64,000 nt of DNA from Sipunculus nudus (taxonomy: Eukaryota; Annelida; Sipuncula; Golfingiida; Sipunculidae): the NCBI GenBank assembly GCA_026874595.1, contig CM049321.1, positions 12,043,979 to 12,107,978 of the forward strand, given 5' to 3'. The position numbers and the translations under genes were made by a program. Numbering within the stretch: position 1 is the stretch's first letter; every line of letters starts with the position of its first letter. Shown in pieces: positions 1-11,493 of the stretch. Below the pieces are notes generated by a model that saw only the letters and a list, made by a program, of their open reading frames with translations, had not been told where the DNA came from and did not search any database.

Positions 1-242
1 ACATTTCTCCTTCCCTTACCTCTGTCTCCCATTATTCAATATCCTACAATTCATGAACATTCCTCTGTTGTATACGCTGTTGGTCATAAAAATCATCACA
101 GATGTCATATATACTCCCAAAACCTTATACAATAATAACGTCACAAATTGATGACGCATAAACAGGTTTCGCAGTCATTTTCTGATCTTTCATATTGTGT
201 TGTGATGCACAATGATGTCATCAGGCAGTTGGTGAACTAGTA

Positions 243-292
243 TCATTTGAATTTTAACAGCGGCACATCTGACATACATATCCTCACGAATT
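243..292 (-). CDS. EF-hand gene coding exon 5 (terminal)
   Basis: The acceptor is a pyrimidine-rich tract ending TTTCTTTCAG, read on the minus strand. The exon completes the GAA of loop IV, then reads FVRICMSDVPLLKFK and stops at TGA (245-243). No AATAAA-type signal is visible on this strand between 242 and 1, so the 3' UTR probably leaves the window. Confidence 0.85.
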
Positions 293-3200
293 CTGAAAGA
301 AAATAAACATAATTAAACCTGAGTTTTACAAATGTTAAATGTACAATTTCTTGACTTATACATTAACAATTAAGATATTTTTATCTTTACAGTTTTAATT
401 AAAATTTTTATCCGATTTTTTTTTTAGATTTTATACAATGCAGCATTACATTTGTTATAATATTTTAATATTATAATATACCAAATTATATCCAAGAATC
501 ACTTATCTGAATTATTCAAATACTTATTTTCATTCAAATCATCCTCTCGATCCAAATTATCCAAATGTTACGAATCATCTGAATTATTCGAATTGTGCGA
601 ATTATTCGAGTTATCCAATTAAGTCTAATGATCAGAATATTTTAAAATGAAATAGATAATTCAGGAGCTACGGAACCTGGTAATTCTGAACACAATAAAC
701 ATATGTCACCGTGCTTCATTTAATCCAATATATCATAATATAACAGTCACAGACAATACTGTTCATCTTTAAAAACAACAGTTCTTACAATACCATCAAA
801 GGATGACAGGGACGTAGCCGGGGAGCGTTGCACGGGGCTATAAGCCCTCATACCCCGAATCCGAATTCACGTGATCGGATCAACAGTCTTAGAACAAATA
901 TTATATAGAAAACTAGAAATTTGCAATCAGACAGTTAATCAGTTCTTCTCCAAAGGAGCTCAATACCCTCATATGGCATTGTCAGAAATGTAGCATTTTC
1001 CTTTAAAAAATCCTTGATACAGATGGTGATCTGGATCACCCCCAAAACTTAATCAATTGTTAGCTCGCCGGATCAAAGTTCAGGAGAGCTTATACCGTAC
1101 CGTCCGCTTCAGCGTCGGAGTCGGTGGCGTCCGTAGACGTGTTTTTGTTAAATCTATAACTCGGCGGCCACTGACCCGACTGCATTCTTATTACACATAA
1201 GTAATAAATAGATTATTATTAATCTTCTCTATGATTTGCGGATCAAAAGAACAAAGTCCAAGTTCCCAGGCCTCTGTTGTTCATGAACAAGTCAGGTTAA
1301 AGTTTTTTGAAGGCTCATTTCTCCTTTGCTATTTAAGACATTTGAATTAAACTTAATACATAGGTGTACAATGACAATACCTAGCACAGCCATTACAAAA
1401 ATACCATATTTTAATTTTAGGGCCAGTAAGTAGACAAAGTTTGTACAAATCCCAATCCAGCTTTAATGTTTTTGTTCACTTTTTATAACTCGGCAACGAC
1501 TGACCCGATAGCGTTCATATTTATTGTATATGTGGTTATCAATCCCCCCCCCCCCCCCCACACACACACCCTATGTTTTGGGGATCAAACAGTCAAATGT
1601 CAAGAACACAGGTTCCCTTTATTCGTGAACAAGTCGGGTTTTTGATAGTCTCATTTCTCAATTGCTAATAAAGACATTTCAATAAAACGTAATACACTGA
1701 TGTACAGTCACATGACCTAGCCCAGCTTAAAAGGTTTTTACCATATTTTAATTTTAGGGCCACTTGCCCTATTGCTTTTATATTACACATATGTCTTGCA
1801 CAGGGGATTATAAATCCCAAGTATTATTTAGGGGTTAAAGGGTAAAGTTCACAGGTCCTGGGTGTTAATGAACAAGTCTGGTTACATTTTGTTGTTAGGC
1901 TCATTGCTCCATTTGCTGATGAAAATATTTCAATTAAACTTAGTCGACTGATGTACAGCGACAATACCCAGCACATCTTTTAAAACTTTACCCATATTTT
2001 AATTTCTGGACTAGTAATTAGCACTTCACGAACAAACCTTGTACATATCCCAAGCCAGCTCAGGTTTGTTCCTTGTATCATTCCCGATATATCCTGAATA
2101 TTTCTTATAAATCCGTATATAATGTTTTGAGTAATGTTGCTTACAGTAAAATAGACAGACAAACAAACCAACACCCCTTGGCGGAAAATCAGCCGAAATG
2201 AGTTCTGGGGTTTGCAAAAATGTATGTAGAATTAGACTCGTACCGCCAATATCCTTCTTTTTTTTGAGAACAGGAGCCTATTTTGTTTGTTTATCCGAAA
2301 CGTTTACATCTATTTTAATTAAAAAAGGGTAATTTTAATTAGCTTTGATGAAAAAAAAAAACTTTCCGGACATTCAAAATCTGCTAGAATATTTTTGTAT
2401 GAAAGTTAATGGTTATATCGGCTTTGTTAACTCTAGGTTCATTACATTACATGGTCATGTACATCGAGCTTTAACAATACTAAAAGATATATTCAGGGAA
2501 CATTATTTCTGAATTTGTCATGAGAACTTAAGAAACCCGAAATAACATGATTCTAAGGAAATGATTATTAACTTAAACTGATAGTAATAGTGGACACTTT
2601 TTCACTTTGTGCTTGGGTAACTTATTTTTAACTTATATATTAAAATGTTACTAGTTCTAGGCAGTTCTAGAACTTAAGAAACCCGAAATAACATGATTCT
2701 AAAGAAATGATTATTTACTTAAACTGATAGTAATAGTGGACACTTTTTCACTTTCTGCTTGGGTAACTTATTTTTTAACTTATATATTAAAATGTTACTA
2801 GTTCTAGGCAGTCTCCTATCCCCCATGCACAGCCCCCTTCCCCCTCCCCCCCCCCTAGTGGATTCCTTGGGTATGCCAAACGGAATTTCATGGATTTTTT
2901 TTTAAGGCTCTGAAGAAAGCACGTCTATTGCTGTAATCGGAACCGCTCGTGTTTACGGTAATCAACAGACAAACTCGTGTGCGCGAAAGAATTTTTCTCG
3001 GCACCGACTTCGCGTCCTTGACCCTGCAAGCAAATATGCTGGCGTCCGCGCAAAACAATGACGTTGACAATTTTTTTAATTATGCCTGGATATTGTTATT
3101 TAGGGATGGCACGTGTTTTTGTTTAGAGTAGTATAAATTTATTTTATCTGACGGATTTTTTTCAACGCATTTTTATAATAAATTTCTCAGTTGGTTCCGA

Positions 3201-4710
3201 ACGCTCATGTCGTGTTCCCCATTTCCCATCTCGTAATTACCGTAAACACGAGGGCTTCCGAACGCAGGACAATAACAGACGTACCGGTTAAGCAGTTGCG
3301 ACACCTGGCATCTGTTTAAGAGACTAGCATACATTCTTTCTCAGCATGGCTTACCTGCATAACTTAATTTGCCGTCATGGTTACGGTCAAAGTTCCGTGC
3401 TAGGTATTCTACCAATTTCCTGGCGGCCTTTACCTCCATCTGGGAAGGTCCTGGTGCGGTCAGTATTTCAACAAGATGTGGATATCTTTAAAACAAAAGA
3501 TAATCATGAAACCATGTGACACATTTTAAAAATCACCAACTTACGGTCAAATAATCATATAATCAAAGAACCACAATGTCATTGTTACATTTAGCTTGTC
3601 AAAAACCGCGTCGTAAAAATTAGATATATAAATAATAGTATGATGTTGATAAGTTGTCAATACAATTTCGAGTGCATACAAAACAAATCTTGTCATGAAT
3701 CGATCAAGACATCTGTCCAGCGTCGGGCGCTTATATATGATTACTGACTGTGACCGTGAACAGGTGTAGGAGGAATCCGCCGGTTTTTCTTGGTTGTTTG
3801 TCTTGTTAATTGACTCTCACTTGATGAGGAAAAGGTAGCCTTATGACCTAATACCTTTAGTTGACAGACGCAAGGATAATAGAATCTGCCTCTATTTGCA
3901 GTTGGCACAAAAGCTTGACATTCTGTCTGAAAATCATCGCTTATACATAACAAATTATTGCCTCCGACAGGAGAGTATTCGTTCATCTTCTTTCATATGA
4001 GTGTTTGTGTGGTTATTCACAACATAACTAATGCAATCATGAACGGAATGCCATTTCTTTTTCAGGGCCTGTTGGGATTAGACCAATGAAGAATAGAGTA
4101 AAATGATGTGAATCCATCACATACTCCGGACTCAGGAACGTCATCAAAGATTCTTCACAAAACTACAGTAACTTATGCAGGAATGAACCTGGGAATATGT
4201 TTCGAATAAGGGAAGAGAACAGGATTTGGGAGCATCCCACAATAGGAATTTCAACATTGTGGAGGCTTAGATTCGAAAGAATGCTGATATCTAGTACATA
4301 TTTATGCAGGAGGACGGACGCAAAATTAAAGCCTAATGATGATTATTTTCATGACTGTCACTTTTCTGTTATATTTCTGTTAGCCATGCAAATGGAATGT
4401 ACTGCTCCTAAACATTTTCTCATTTTCTATAACTCAAATACTCCATCTTCAAAACAATACTTCTCACCAAAATCATCAGTGTCAAAGCTCTTCTTTACCG
4501 AACATTTCTTTCGAAATTTGTGGCCCAAGACGGGATAAAGACGCCCAAAATAAAGGCAGACAGAGGCCATTTTAATGACCAGCAATGTGTCAAGTTATAA
4601 TTTTTTAAAATAAAATTTAAGAATAATAACAATGGACAATTGTAAAATATAAATTGTCCGATTTACCTCCATGTATTTTTTAAATGATAATGGTAACTCC
4701 TCACCTGTCG

Positions 4711-4777
<67 letters not shown>

Positions 4778-7700
4778 CTTTTATCTATTTTACATGGATT
4801 GTACAACTAGTTATAAAACCTAATGCAAGTCCCTCTCAATGGCTCAAATGGTGGCGTTCGGTAGTTATGCCGGAAACCGTAGGACCCGGAGTATACTACC
4901 TCCCTTGGAAGGGCAACTTCAACCCACTCTCATGGCCACGCCGGTGATCGAATATCCGTTCGGCGTTTCTGATTTTTTCATCTTGGCCAAGTCTGGTTTT
5001 GATTGAACATACATTCGTCGTTTCTGATATTTCATCTTTATCCTGGTCAATGATGTGTTTTGAACGAACATACATTCACCCTTTCTATCTTTTAATCTTT
5101 TATATCTTGGCCAAGGCTGGACTTTGTTCGAGCATCAATTTCCCATTTCTGGTAGCCAATAAAGCGCATTTTTGTCACATGCTCGAGGGGTTGCCTTTAG
5201 GTTTTACTTCAAGCGTAACGGTCGGGATATCGCCATTTCCGCTTCCCTGCAATTTCTCCATTGAAGATGGTTGGACCGTATAACACTTGCGTTCATTCAG
5301 CTTTTCAAAGAACTTTCGATATCTGAGGTGTCGGGTCATCGTAAGTTTGTTTGTTATTCACGTATCATATACTTCTTGCGATGTTGACGGTTACCATCCA
5401 CATGCAGCGGTTATACACTTGAATCGTCCCATATATCCATTCTTGTAACCGCTGCTATGCATGACAAGGTTCTCTGGGTAGGAAAACCAGGATGCTCACA
5501 GAGCAGGGAATTGAAATCAGAAAAATGAGAGGGTGTTATTATATTTTGCATCCAGCCGAAAGTTTAAACATGCGACAGCCGCTCTCGTTGTTTTAGACTG
5601 ACTGAAGATGAATTTTGCTTTATCGAGCAGGTACAGGTTGCTGTAGTCAATTCAACAGCCCTGCGCGCTCCTTAAACGTAAATTTGGATGAGCCAATACA
5701 CGTGATGCCACCAAGCCAAGCAGGGGGCCGCGAGAGACCGCCATCTTACCCGCACCGAGAATCCAGAAGATAGAGAGATGGTTTAGATGATGACAAATTT
5801 AAATAAGGTTCACAAAAAAAAATCTGTCTTTAAACAAAGAATAACATTTGCACACCGCCAGACTTGAAACGCTAACATGCCACTTTTGTAACCTGAAACA
5901 AGGTATAGAAACTTCGGTTTTATATCTCTGGTTTGTCCACAGATTTTGCACACCATTAACACACAATAAATCCCTGCCGATATCAATGAAAGTTCTGTTA
6001 TTCCCAAACTATAAAGAAGACTGGTATATATCAAAGGAAACGTTTCTAGCTTCCCCAGAGGTCATATTAGCCCAGTATATAAGCAGCCTTGTTTTAGCCC
6101 CAACTTATAGAGGTTACCTAGGCTTGCCCATATAAATTTCGGTCGGCGTTAGAAGCGCCAAATAACATGTTCAAAAACTTAAAGTGAACTGTTTCAATTA
6201 TTACTAATTTCTCAGCTCCCCGACCTCACGTCCATATAAGAGTAGAGGTAATACATAGACAGCAAACAGATTCAGGATAACATCTAATGGCGACTCATTT
6301 CCACAGCCTTTTTCAGAATTAGGTACGTTTGAACAAGATTATTGTTATTTACGGTAACTCCCGCATTTGCTAACCAGCGCCACCTAGTATTCAAACTTTG
6401 AATGATTTAGAAGTTTGAGATATCTATGTTTTTGATTAAACGTTAACCTTAATCATATTTCAACTCAATGTAGTGAAGCTTTATATATTTCTTTTGGCGA
6501 TCCACTCAAATATATAAGAATAAACAAAGGAATTAGCCAGTTTTAATGCCTTTTTCAAACGTTATGCGTTTCACTTAATGAACACAAGATGGCGCTGATA
6601 AGCAAATGCGCGAGTTACCGTAAAAAACAATAACCTTGTTCAAAGGTCCCCTATTGATTCATTGCTTTATTAAACCTACCATTATCACTGAGCAAAACAC
6701 CGAGGAATCGATACTCATCTTCAACATCAATACATTTTGAACCTATCTTGTATTGTAGTATCGTTCTAATCTTGCCTCTAAGAAATACATATACTAGTTT
6801 TTTTTGTGAACAGTTGGACCATACTTTATTTAATCACTTAAATTGGCCGACGGAACTCAGACCAGGGCTTTGGTGAAAATGATCGACAGGCCTGTTCACA
6901 AAGAACTCTAGGCTCGCGGAGGAGTTAATTGAATCAAATCGCCCTTTTCCACATAATAACACCGGCAACCAAAAGCATGCTCTTTAACATTAACTTTGAC
7001 CAATATTCAAGAGACACTTCACCTTTTTTTCGCTTATCACTACTTTGGATGCATTTAACCAATACAACTACATTAACTGAACAAGTGTCTTTCTTACCTG
7101 ATGAATCCCTTATTGTGTCTGTCAAATTTTTTAAATGCTTGCATAAGTTCCTCTCCGTGTAAACTATGCATGTTGATGACATCAAGGTTGGCGATGAGCT
7201 CCTTAATCTCTAACTGACCGTCCCCTTGGGAATAACACAATTTACAAAATGAATCATCGAAACAAAATGTACAAAATGAATCATCGACAAACAGTTTATG
7301 TCTGCATTTTCATACAATTGATATACAATTTCATAAGAGACGGCAAGTAGACACAGACTGTGTTTTCATGGTTGTATAAATATGTGCTTCCATGTTTGTC
7401 GGTTTGTCAGTCCGTCGTTTTGTGTGCATTTTTATCTGTTTTCATTTCAACTTAGAATGGAAGAATAACAATAGATTTTTGAGGAATCATGCCTTAAATT
7501 TTGAAATATGGTGTATTGAGAGTATAATATTTTCATAAGAAAACATGGACCTGAAGTGCAGAAAGGCTAAGTTTAATGTTCTTCATTAGATCATTGTTTT
7601 TATTCTCCCATAAGCGTGTCTGATATAAATGATTTCGTCATCTTGATTTTGAACTTTACCAAAACATGCTGTGCTATGTTGTGTCGGTCGTATATGTATC

Positions 7701-7880
7701 TATAATAGGTCTTATATTACATTTAATATAAAGCAGCTTATTAGGAGCTACCATTTTTGCTTGAACAATATTTCATTACTAATATAACAATATTCCGTTA
7801 CTAATGAATGGATAATAATTTTTCCTTAATTCATCTGATAGTTTTATCATCGTAAAAAAACCACACCATAAAGGCCAATG

Positions 7881-7944
<64 letters not shown>

Positions 7945-9086
7945 AGCATACATACAAACCTGGCCTCACGACCACCTCGTTTAAGCAACCATCTCAAAAT
8001 AACGATCACTTTTTGAGGGGCTAATATATATGATATACTTACCATTATCATCAAAATGTCTCTTTAAAAAATCAAGATCTTCTTCAGAAGGGTCAAACCC
8101 CACGGCCAACAAACACTCCTCAAAGTCGTCCACGTCTATCACGCCGCTCTTACTCTTATCCTTACTCCGGAAGATGTCCTCGATTACTGGGAGTAGAAAA
8201 AGTATTTATGTTGACGTAAAGGATAGGTCTAAGAGATGATGTTCCAACTATATGGATGTCCTGAATTTTTTTTAATTCCCATACCATCTATTAAAGGGAC
8301 CTATATCACCTTAGCATGTTAGAATAATAAGAAAAATAGCGTCTTCTCTTTTGAATAAATTGGTACCTGCCAAAATATTGCCCTGAAACCGTTAGCTTAC
8401 TTCTGTACACAAGTGTTAAGTGGACCGGGCGCGATCAACCAGCATCCACAGAAACAAAGCGCCTGGGAACACATGTTCATCAGGAGATGCACTGACTTTC
8501 CCCGAGAAAGGTAAGACAAGTTCCCGCTGGCTGAAACATAGGGTATAGTGCTGGTTTTTAAGGATCCGATACACGGATGTGTGTGTCATTTCAGCTGAGG
8601 CACGTGGACCTATCGTAAATTGCGTTGCGATGGGTTCTACAATAAATTAACATTCGACCCATGGATCGTTATGTCAATCCAGCAGAGATATATCAGAGGA
8701 CATGAAGGGCCATGTGCAGGCCAGCTTGGACTACCCCTTGTTTTGGATCTGTCGCGCATGCGCAAAACTGGATATCTGGTCACTCGACCATGTTATGGTA
8801 AACAGATCCACGTGGACCGTGTTTACTCACACGCAGAACCATTACAAGGTGTTGAACAGCTGTACTGGAGGCACTGTTATTATACTCGGATGGTTTTGCT
8901 TAGACTATAGTTGAATATTGGTCAAAGATAAACATTTGATTTATAGTTTAGTATCTCCTACATTGTCATCCGACACCAGACTTTATATACGCGCAAACTC
9001 ACAAACTGATCCTGATTTAATATTACAACGTATGGATGTATTCGTTTTAGAACTACTGAAGTTGATACATTATGGTAGCACTCCTG

Positions 9087-9121
<35 letters not shown>

Positions 9122-11493
9122 CTTAAAGAAGCATCAACCAAAAGCTCTTTTCAAATAAATGTGAGATCCATATATGTAACATTTTAAATCAGGTTAGTGT
9201 TTTTTTTTATGGCATATGTATTTATGTAACTGTTCTACAATGTGTAAAAATGAAATTGATTTTTTTATCAAATGTTTTTTAATCAAATTTTTAAGTTAGA
9301 GAGAAACATGATAGATGATAAAAAGCTTTTGAGATATTGCCACGTAGTATGATATTGATACACGAACGAGTGCGCCTTTCTGGGGTTTCTCGGTGGTCTA
9401 ACCCGGCGATGGGAATGATAACACACCCAAGGCCCGATATAAACGAGAGGAAGTATGTGACACTGTCCTCTCACAAAGTTAAAAACAGGGATGAAATTCT
9501 GCAAATGTACATGGATTAGTTAAGCTTGAATTAAACATGTAGGCGGTTCCCTCCAACAAAAGGAATATTATTCTCTTAAATAGTGTACCAACTGAAAATT
9601 TGAAATTTCCAACAATGTTAAAAGGTCATATGAAAATGAATGTGAATTTCATAAATACATATACCGTCAGAAAGAACAATGGACCGGTTTAGAACGATAT
9701 AAACGTTATGGGGTGTAATATGTATTTTAAACAACGATTGGATTAACTTTAAATTGAGGGGGTTTTGCCAGGGATACTACATTAAATATAAAGGAACTTT
9801 GCAAATTAGCAAGTATGCCATGCAGTCGGCAGATCGCTCATTTGTAAGCGTTTATTAACTTGTGTCAACTTTAACTTCTCCTGGCTTGGGATTAATTTAG
9901 AACATTGATATCTTGAAGTACGGCAAGAAAGCCTAACATGTATTCCGACCTTGCCTGGAGTGGTAACTCTTCTAGTACAATCATAACCAGGTATGTGCTA
10001 TTAAGTTGTGCTTGGTGAACAAATATTTAACCTCCGGACAACTGGGTCAGGTTTATGTTATTTAAACCACCGTAAGACAAATTTACTCATCCAGTACCTC
10101 TGCTCTCTCCTCTACCCGTCCGAATCAACTTCAGTGCTGCTTGTTAACAGATATTGGATACTTAGCAGGTAAGGGGCAATCCGGAGTGAACGGCAATGCC
10201 CAGTTTAAAACTGTATTTATTTAACATACATTAAAAAAACTGTCAAAAAGCGTATACGGGCGGGTAAACCATGCTTTAGAAAACCAGTTTCTCTTACGAT
10301 GAGAACCGTTGGAGGTTCTTGAGGGTGCTAGTTCATGTCAAGTGATACTATTTGGTATAAATGGGTATAATGAATTTGTAAGAAGGTCGAATTTTATGAC
10401 TGACCACATCGGCTAACGGTTTTCTTCCTTTATATCAGATTTCATAATACCCATTTCCCTTAATAATGTGACAATCTACCATTTGATGTTGCAATATATA
10501 ACATAAATATCTCTTTTGCGGCCAGATGGATCTTAAAAAAAGGTCACAATCAGCTCACAGTGGAAGAAACAGGAATTGCCTGAAGACTAACCAGAAGACT
10601 AGTACATAATTGTTCCACACGATGTCGCTGCATGAGGGAACTCTGTTACGAATCAAATTCCCCAAATGTGTTATTAATAATAAAGTGAAATTTGATACCT
10701 TCATTAGGCCTAAAAACAAATTAATCCACAAAAGAAGCTAAGGTCGGAATCCTACTGTTACTTTGGGATTTGGTCGTGGTCCATAAAAAACGTTATAACA
10801 CTTTAAACATTGCTCATACACGTCCCCTTGCCACCAAACTATATCCGCAGATAGACTCTCGGTTGCACGCTTGCTCTGAGAAATTTCCCGTCGAATCCCC
10901 TCGTCCTAATCGAAGCCTGACCGGTTTATTTCCCCCCATTTCATAAAAGGCTCACGGTGTCTGCATTATTTTATTCATAATTTTTACATACCAAAACACG
11001 GAATCTCGCAGGTCGGATCTCGAAATTATGAGTTAAAAGAAAGGTGATATTATCGGCGGGAGTTATAAATTTGTACAGAGATGCTGTATATTATTGACGT
11101 GTGCCCTCGCATGATCAAAGAAGAAAACTAGAAAACTGCATTCTATGGAATGCAAGCCTCCGCCATGTGGGATCCCCGTTGTGGGTTGCTCATAGTCCCG
11201 TGTTTGCATTCACCTATTCAGTAAAAATTCCCATATTCACTCCAACATAAGTGATTTTACATTTTTAAATATTCCTGGATCCGGACCATGTGCCCGATCC
11301 CTACTAAAGTCGAAAAGGATTCTATATCGTAAGATATGCTTGTATGGGGGAGCATAAGTCGATAATAGGATACAAAACGGCCTTCATTATGTACGTAAGT
11401 ACGGTGAAATAATATTTTTCCTTATAAAAAAATGAAACTCTTTGTATACTTAAATCATGTATATTTCTCACCTCTGCGAGTGTCTTCTGACAT
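243..11493 (-). CDS. Four-EF-hand calmodulin/troponin-C-like protein, 5 coding exons, 157 aa
   Basis: Spliced on the minus strand: 11493-11472, 8186-8043, 7224-7098, 3485-3355 and 292-243 (474 nt, 157 residues plus TGA). Every intron is GT-AG and the phases (1,1,2,1) join exactly. The protein starts MSEDTRRVIEDIFRSKD and ends RICMSDVPLLKFK. Four EF-hand loops lie at about residues 17-28, 53-64, 90-101 and 131-142. Loop II (DDNGDGQLEIKE) and loop IV (DRNHDGKLSYAE) carry D/N/D and a terminal E, so they should bind calcium. Loop I has K at position 2 and D at position 12. Loop III ends in H rather than E and is probably inactive. There is no signal peptide or membrane segment, so a cytosolic calcium sensor is inferred. 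Length and layout fit calmodulin/troponin C; a II+IV pattern is known in some invertebrate troponin C proteins, but I cannot assign orthology. Non-coding 5' exons may lie further upstream. Confidence 0.88.
1120..2010. repeat. Degenerate long tandem repeat, about three copies
   Basis: The same ordered phrases recur three times: 'aactcggc..actgacccga', 'ggatcaaa..caa', 'gttc..tgaacaagtc', 'ggctcatttctc', 'aaacttaatacat..tgtaca' and 'accatattttaattttagggcca'. The copies start near 1155, 1487 and 1770, giving a unit of about 250-330 bp with heavy divergence. It lies in the last intron of the EF-hand gene. A C15 run at 1545-1559 sits inside the second copy. Confidence 0.7.
2524..2816. repeat. 146-bp direct tandem duplication
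   Basis: Unit 1 (2524-2669) and unit 2 (2670-2816) are nearly identical, differing at only a few bases. Both begin gaacttaagaaacccgaaat and end in ctagttctaggcagt. The small number of differences implies a recent duplication inside the terminal intron of the EF-hand gene. Confidence 0.92.
2938..3260. mobile_element. MITE-like element with about 25-bp terminal inverted repeats
   Basis: The left end CGGAACCGCTCGTGTTTACG (continuing GTAAT, 2938-2962) is the near-perfect reverse complement of the right end (3236-3260), which reads attaccgtaaacacgagg then gcttccg. The interior is about 270 bp with no transposase. A non-autonomous DNA transposon is inferred. No target duplication was confirmed. 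Confidence 0.7.
3355..3485 (-). CDS. EF-hand gene coding exon 4
   Basis: The exon enters with one base completing R98 and encodes YPHLVEILTAPG, then a lysine/arginine-rich helix and the start of loop IV (FDRNHDGKLSYA). The acceptor is AG just above 3485; the donor is GTAAGC below 3355. The reading frame links exactly to exons 3 and 5. Confidence 0.87.
4715..4772. repeat. (TA)n microsatellite
   Basis: Uninterrupted TA dinucleotides, about 29 units, in the intron between EF-hand coding exons 3 and 4. The long YIYIYI open frames across it are artefacts of the repeat. The rest of this intron (3486-7097), apart from this run and the element at 6322-6650, shows no recognisable feature. Confidence 0.97.
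6322..6650. mobile_element. MITE with very long (about 65-70 bp) terminal inverted repeats
   Basis: The left arm (about 6325-6390) contains TTTGAACAAGATTATTGTTA, then acggtaactc, gcatttgct, and ccagcgccacct. The right arm (about 6580-6647) is its reverse complement with only scattered mismatches. The interior is about 190 bp of AT-rich sequence with no transposase. A folded transcript would form a long hairpin. It lies in the intron between EF-hand coding exons 3 and 4. Confidence 0.85.
7098..7224 (-). CDS. EF-hand gene coding exon 3
   Basis: The acceptor AG precedes GGGACGGTCAG. The exon completes the glycine of loop II and encodes DGQLEIKELIANLDV, the central linker and helix (MHSLHGEELMQAFKKF), then loop III (DRHNKGFI). 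The donor is GTAAGA. It is 127 nt and leaves phase 2. Confidence 0.88.
7887..7942. repeat. (TA)n microsatellite
   Basis: Pure TA run in the EF-hand intron between 7225 and 8042, immediately next to a fragment with Tigger/pogo-like terminal sequence. Confidence 0.97.
7955..8023. mobile_element. Tigger/pogo-like terminal repeat fragment
   Basis: The phrase 'cctggcctcacgaccacctc' followed by 'aagcaaccatctcaaaata' closely matches 60728-60785 (cctcgcctcacgaccatctc, then agcgaccacctcaaaata). Terminal repeats of the form CAGTaaAACCTCgc..acgAcc are typical of pogo/Tigger-type elements. Only one end is present. Confidence 0.5.
8043..8186 (-). CDS. EF-hand gene coding exon 2
   Basis: The acceptor is CTACTCCCAG (minus strand) and the donor GTAAGT. 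The exon encodes IEDIFRSKD, loop I, then VDDFEECLLAVGFDPSEEDL and the helix into loop II (LKRHFDDN). It is 144 nt, in phase 1 and out phase 1. Confidence 0.9.
9360..9557 (+). mobile_element. 5'-truncated SINE copy (same family as 45371-45720)
   Basis: The order of motifs is the same as in the full copy downstream: acgagtgcgcctttc, ggcccgatataaa..gagaggaag, gtgacactg, ctctcac, gaaattctgcaaatgta, aagcttgaatt and ggcggttccctcc. The tRNA-like head is missing. It is plausibly a 5'-truncated insertion. Confidence 0.75.
10735..10990 (+). repeat. Dispersed repeat, family shared with 28505-28720
   Basis: The run gaatcctact..tgatttgg..tggtccataaaaaacgttat matches 28522-28575 (gaatcctact..tgatttgg..tggtccaataaagcgttat). 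Looser similarity continues through the phrase resembling cctgaccggttta. There is no coding capacity. A similar phrase ('ttcataaaggct') is seen near 49940. Confidence 0.5.
11118..11330 (+). repeat. Dispersed repeat family 'gcaagcctccgcc', copy 1
   Basis: It shares gcattctatggaatgcaagc, ctccgccatgtg, attcccatattca and the end block 'attcctggatccggaccatg' with copies at 47440-47720 and 60225-60610. It stops about 140 bp from the EF-hand start exon, so it may contribute upstream or 5' intron sequence. Confidence 0.7.
11472..11493 (-). CDS. EF-hand gene coding exon 1 (start exon, 7 codons + 1 nt)
   Basis: On the minus strand ATG TCA GAA GAC ACT CGC AGA G is followed by GTGAGA. It gives MSEDTRR and supplies the G that completes valine 8 with the TA at the start of exon 2. 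The phase match, the correct donor and a normal calmodulin-family N-terminal length support it. It is short, so transcript evidence is the real test. Confidence 0.75.

Larger units (their letters stand above)
8187..11471 (-). other. EF-hand gene intron 1 (about 3.3 kb)
   Basis: This interval separates the seven-codon start exon from exon 2. It holds an A28 homopolymer at 9091-9118, a SINE tail at 9360-9557, and dispersed repeat sequence at 10735-10990 and from 11118. I see no other exon in it. Confidence 0.7.

Noticed and set aside
2524-2816. Possible CRISPR-like repeat
   Set aside because: Only two 146-bp direct copies with no spacers; this is an animal genome tandem duplication.
4820-4945. 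Possible degenerate tRNA-derived sequence (ggctcaaatggtggcgttcg)
   Set aside because: The A box-like word is present but no B box at the right spacing and no second copy in the window.
4684-4947. Frames rich in YIYIYI (also at 7779, 29357, 37248, 39550, 49035 and others)
   Set aside because: They are translations of (TA)n microsatellites.
5848-6135. 95-codon frame in an EF-hand intron
   Set aside because: An overlapping antisense frame is also open, no domain is recognisable and no splice pair would link it to the EF-hand exons.
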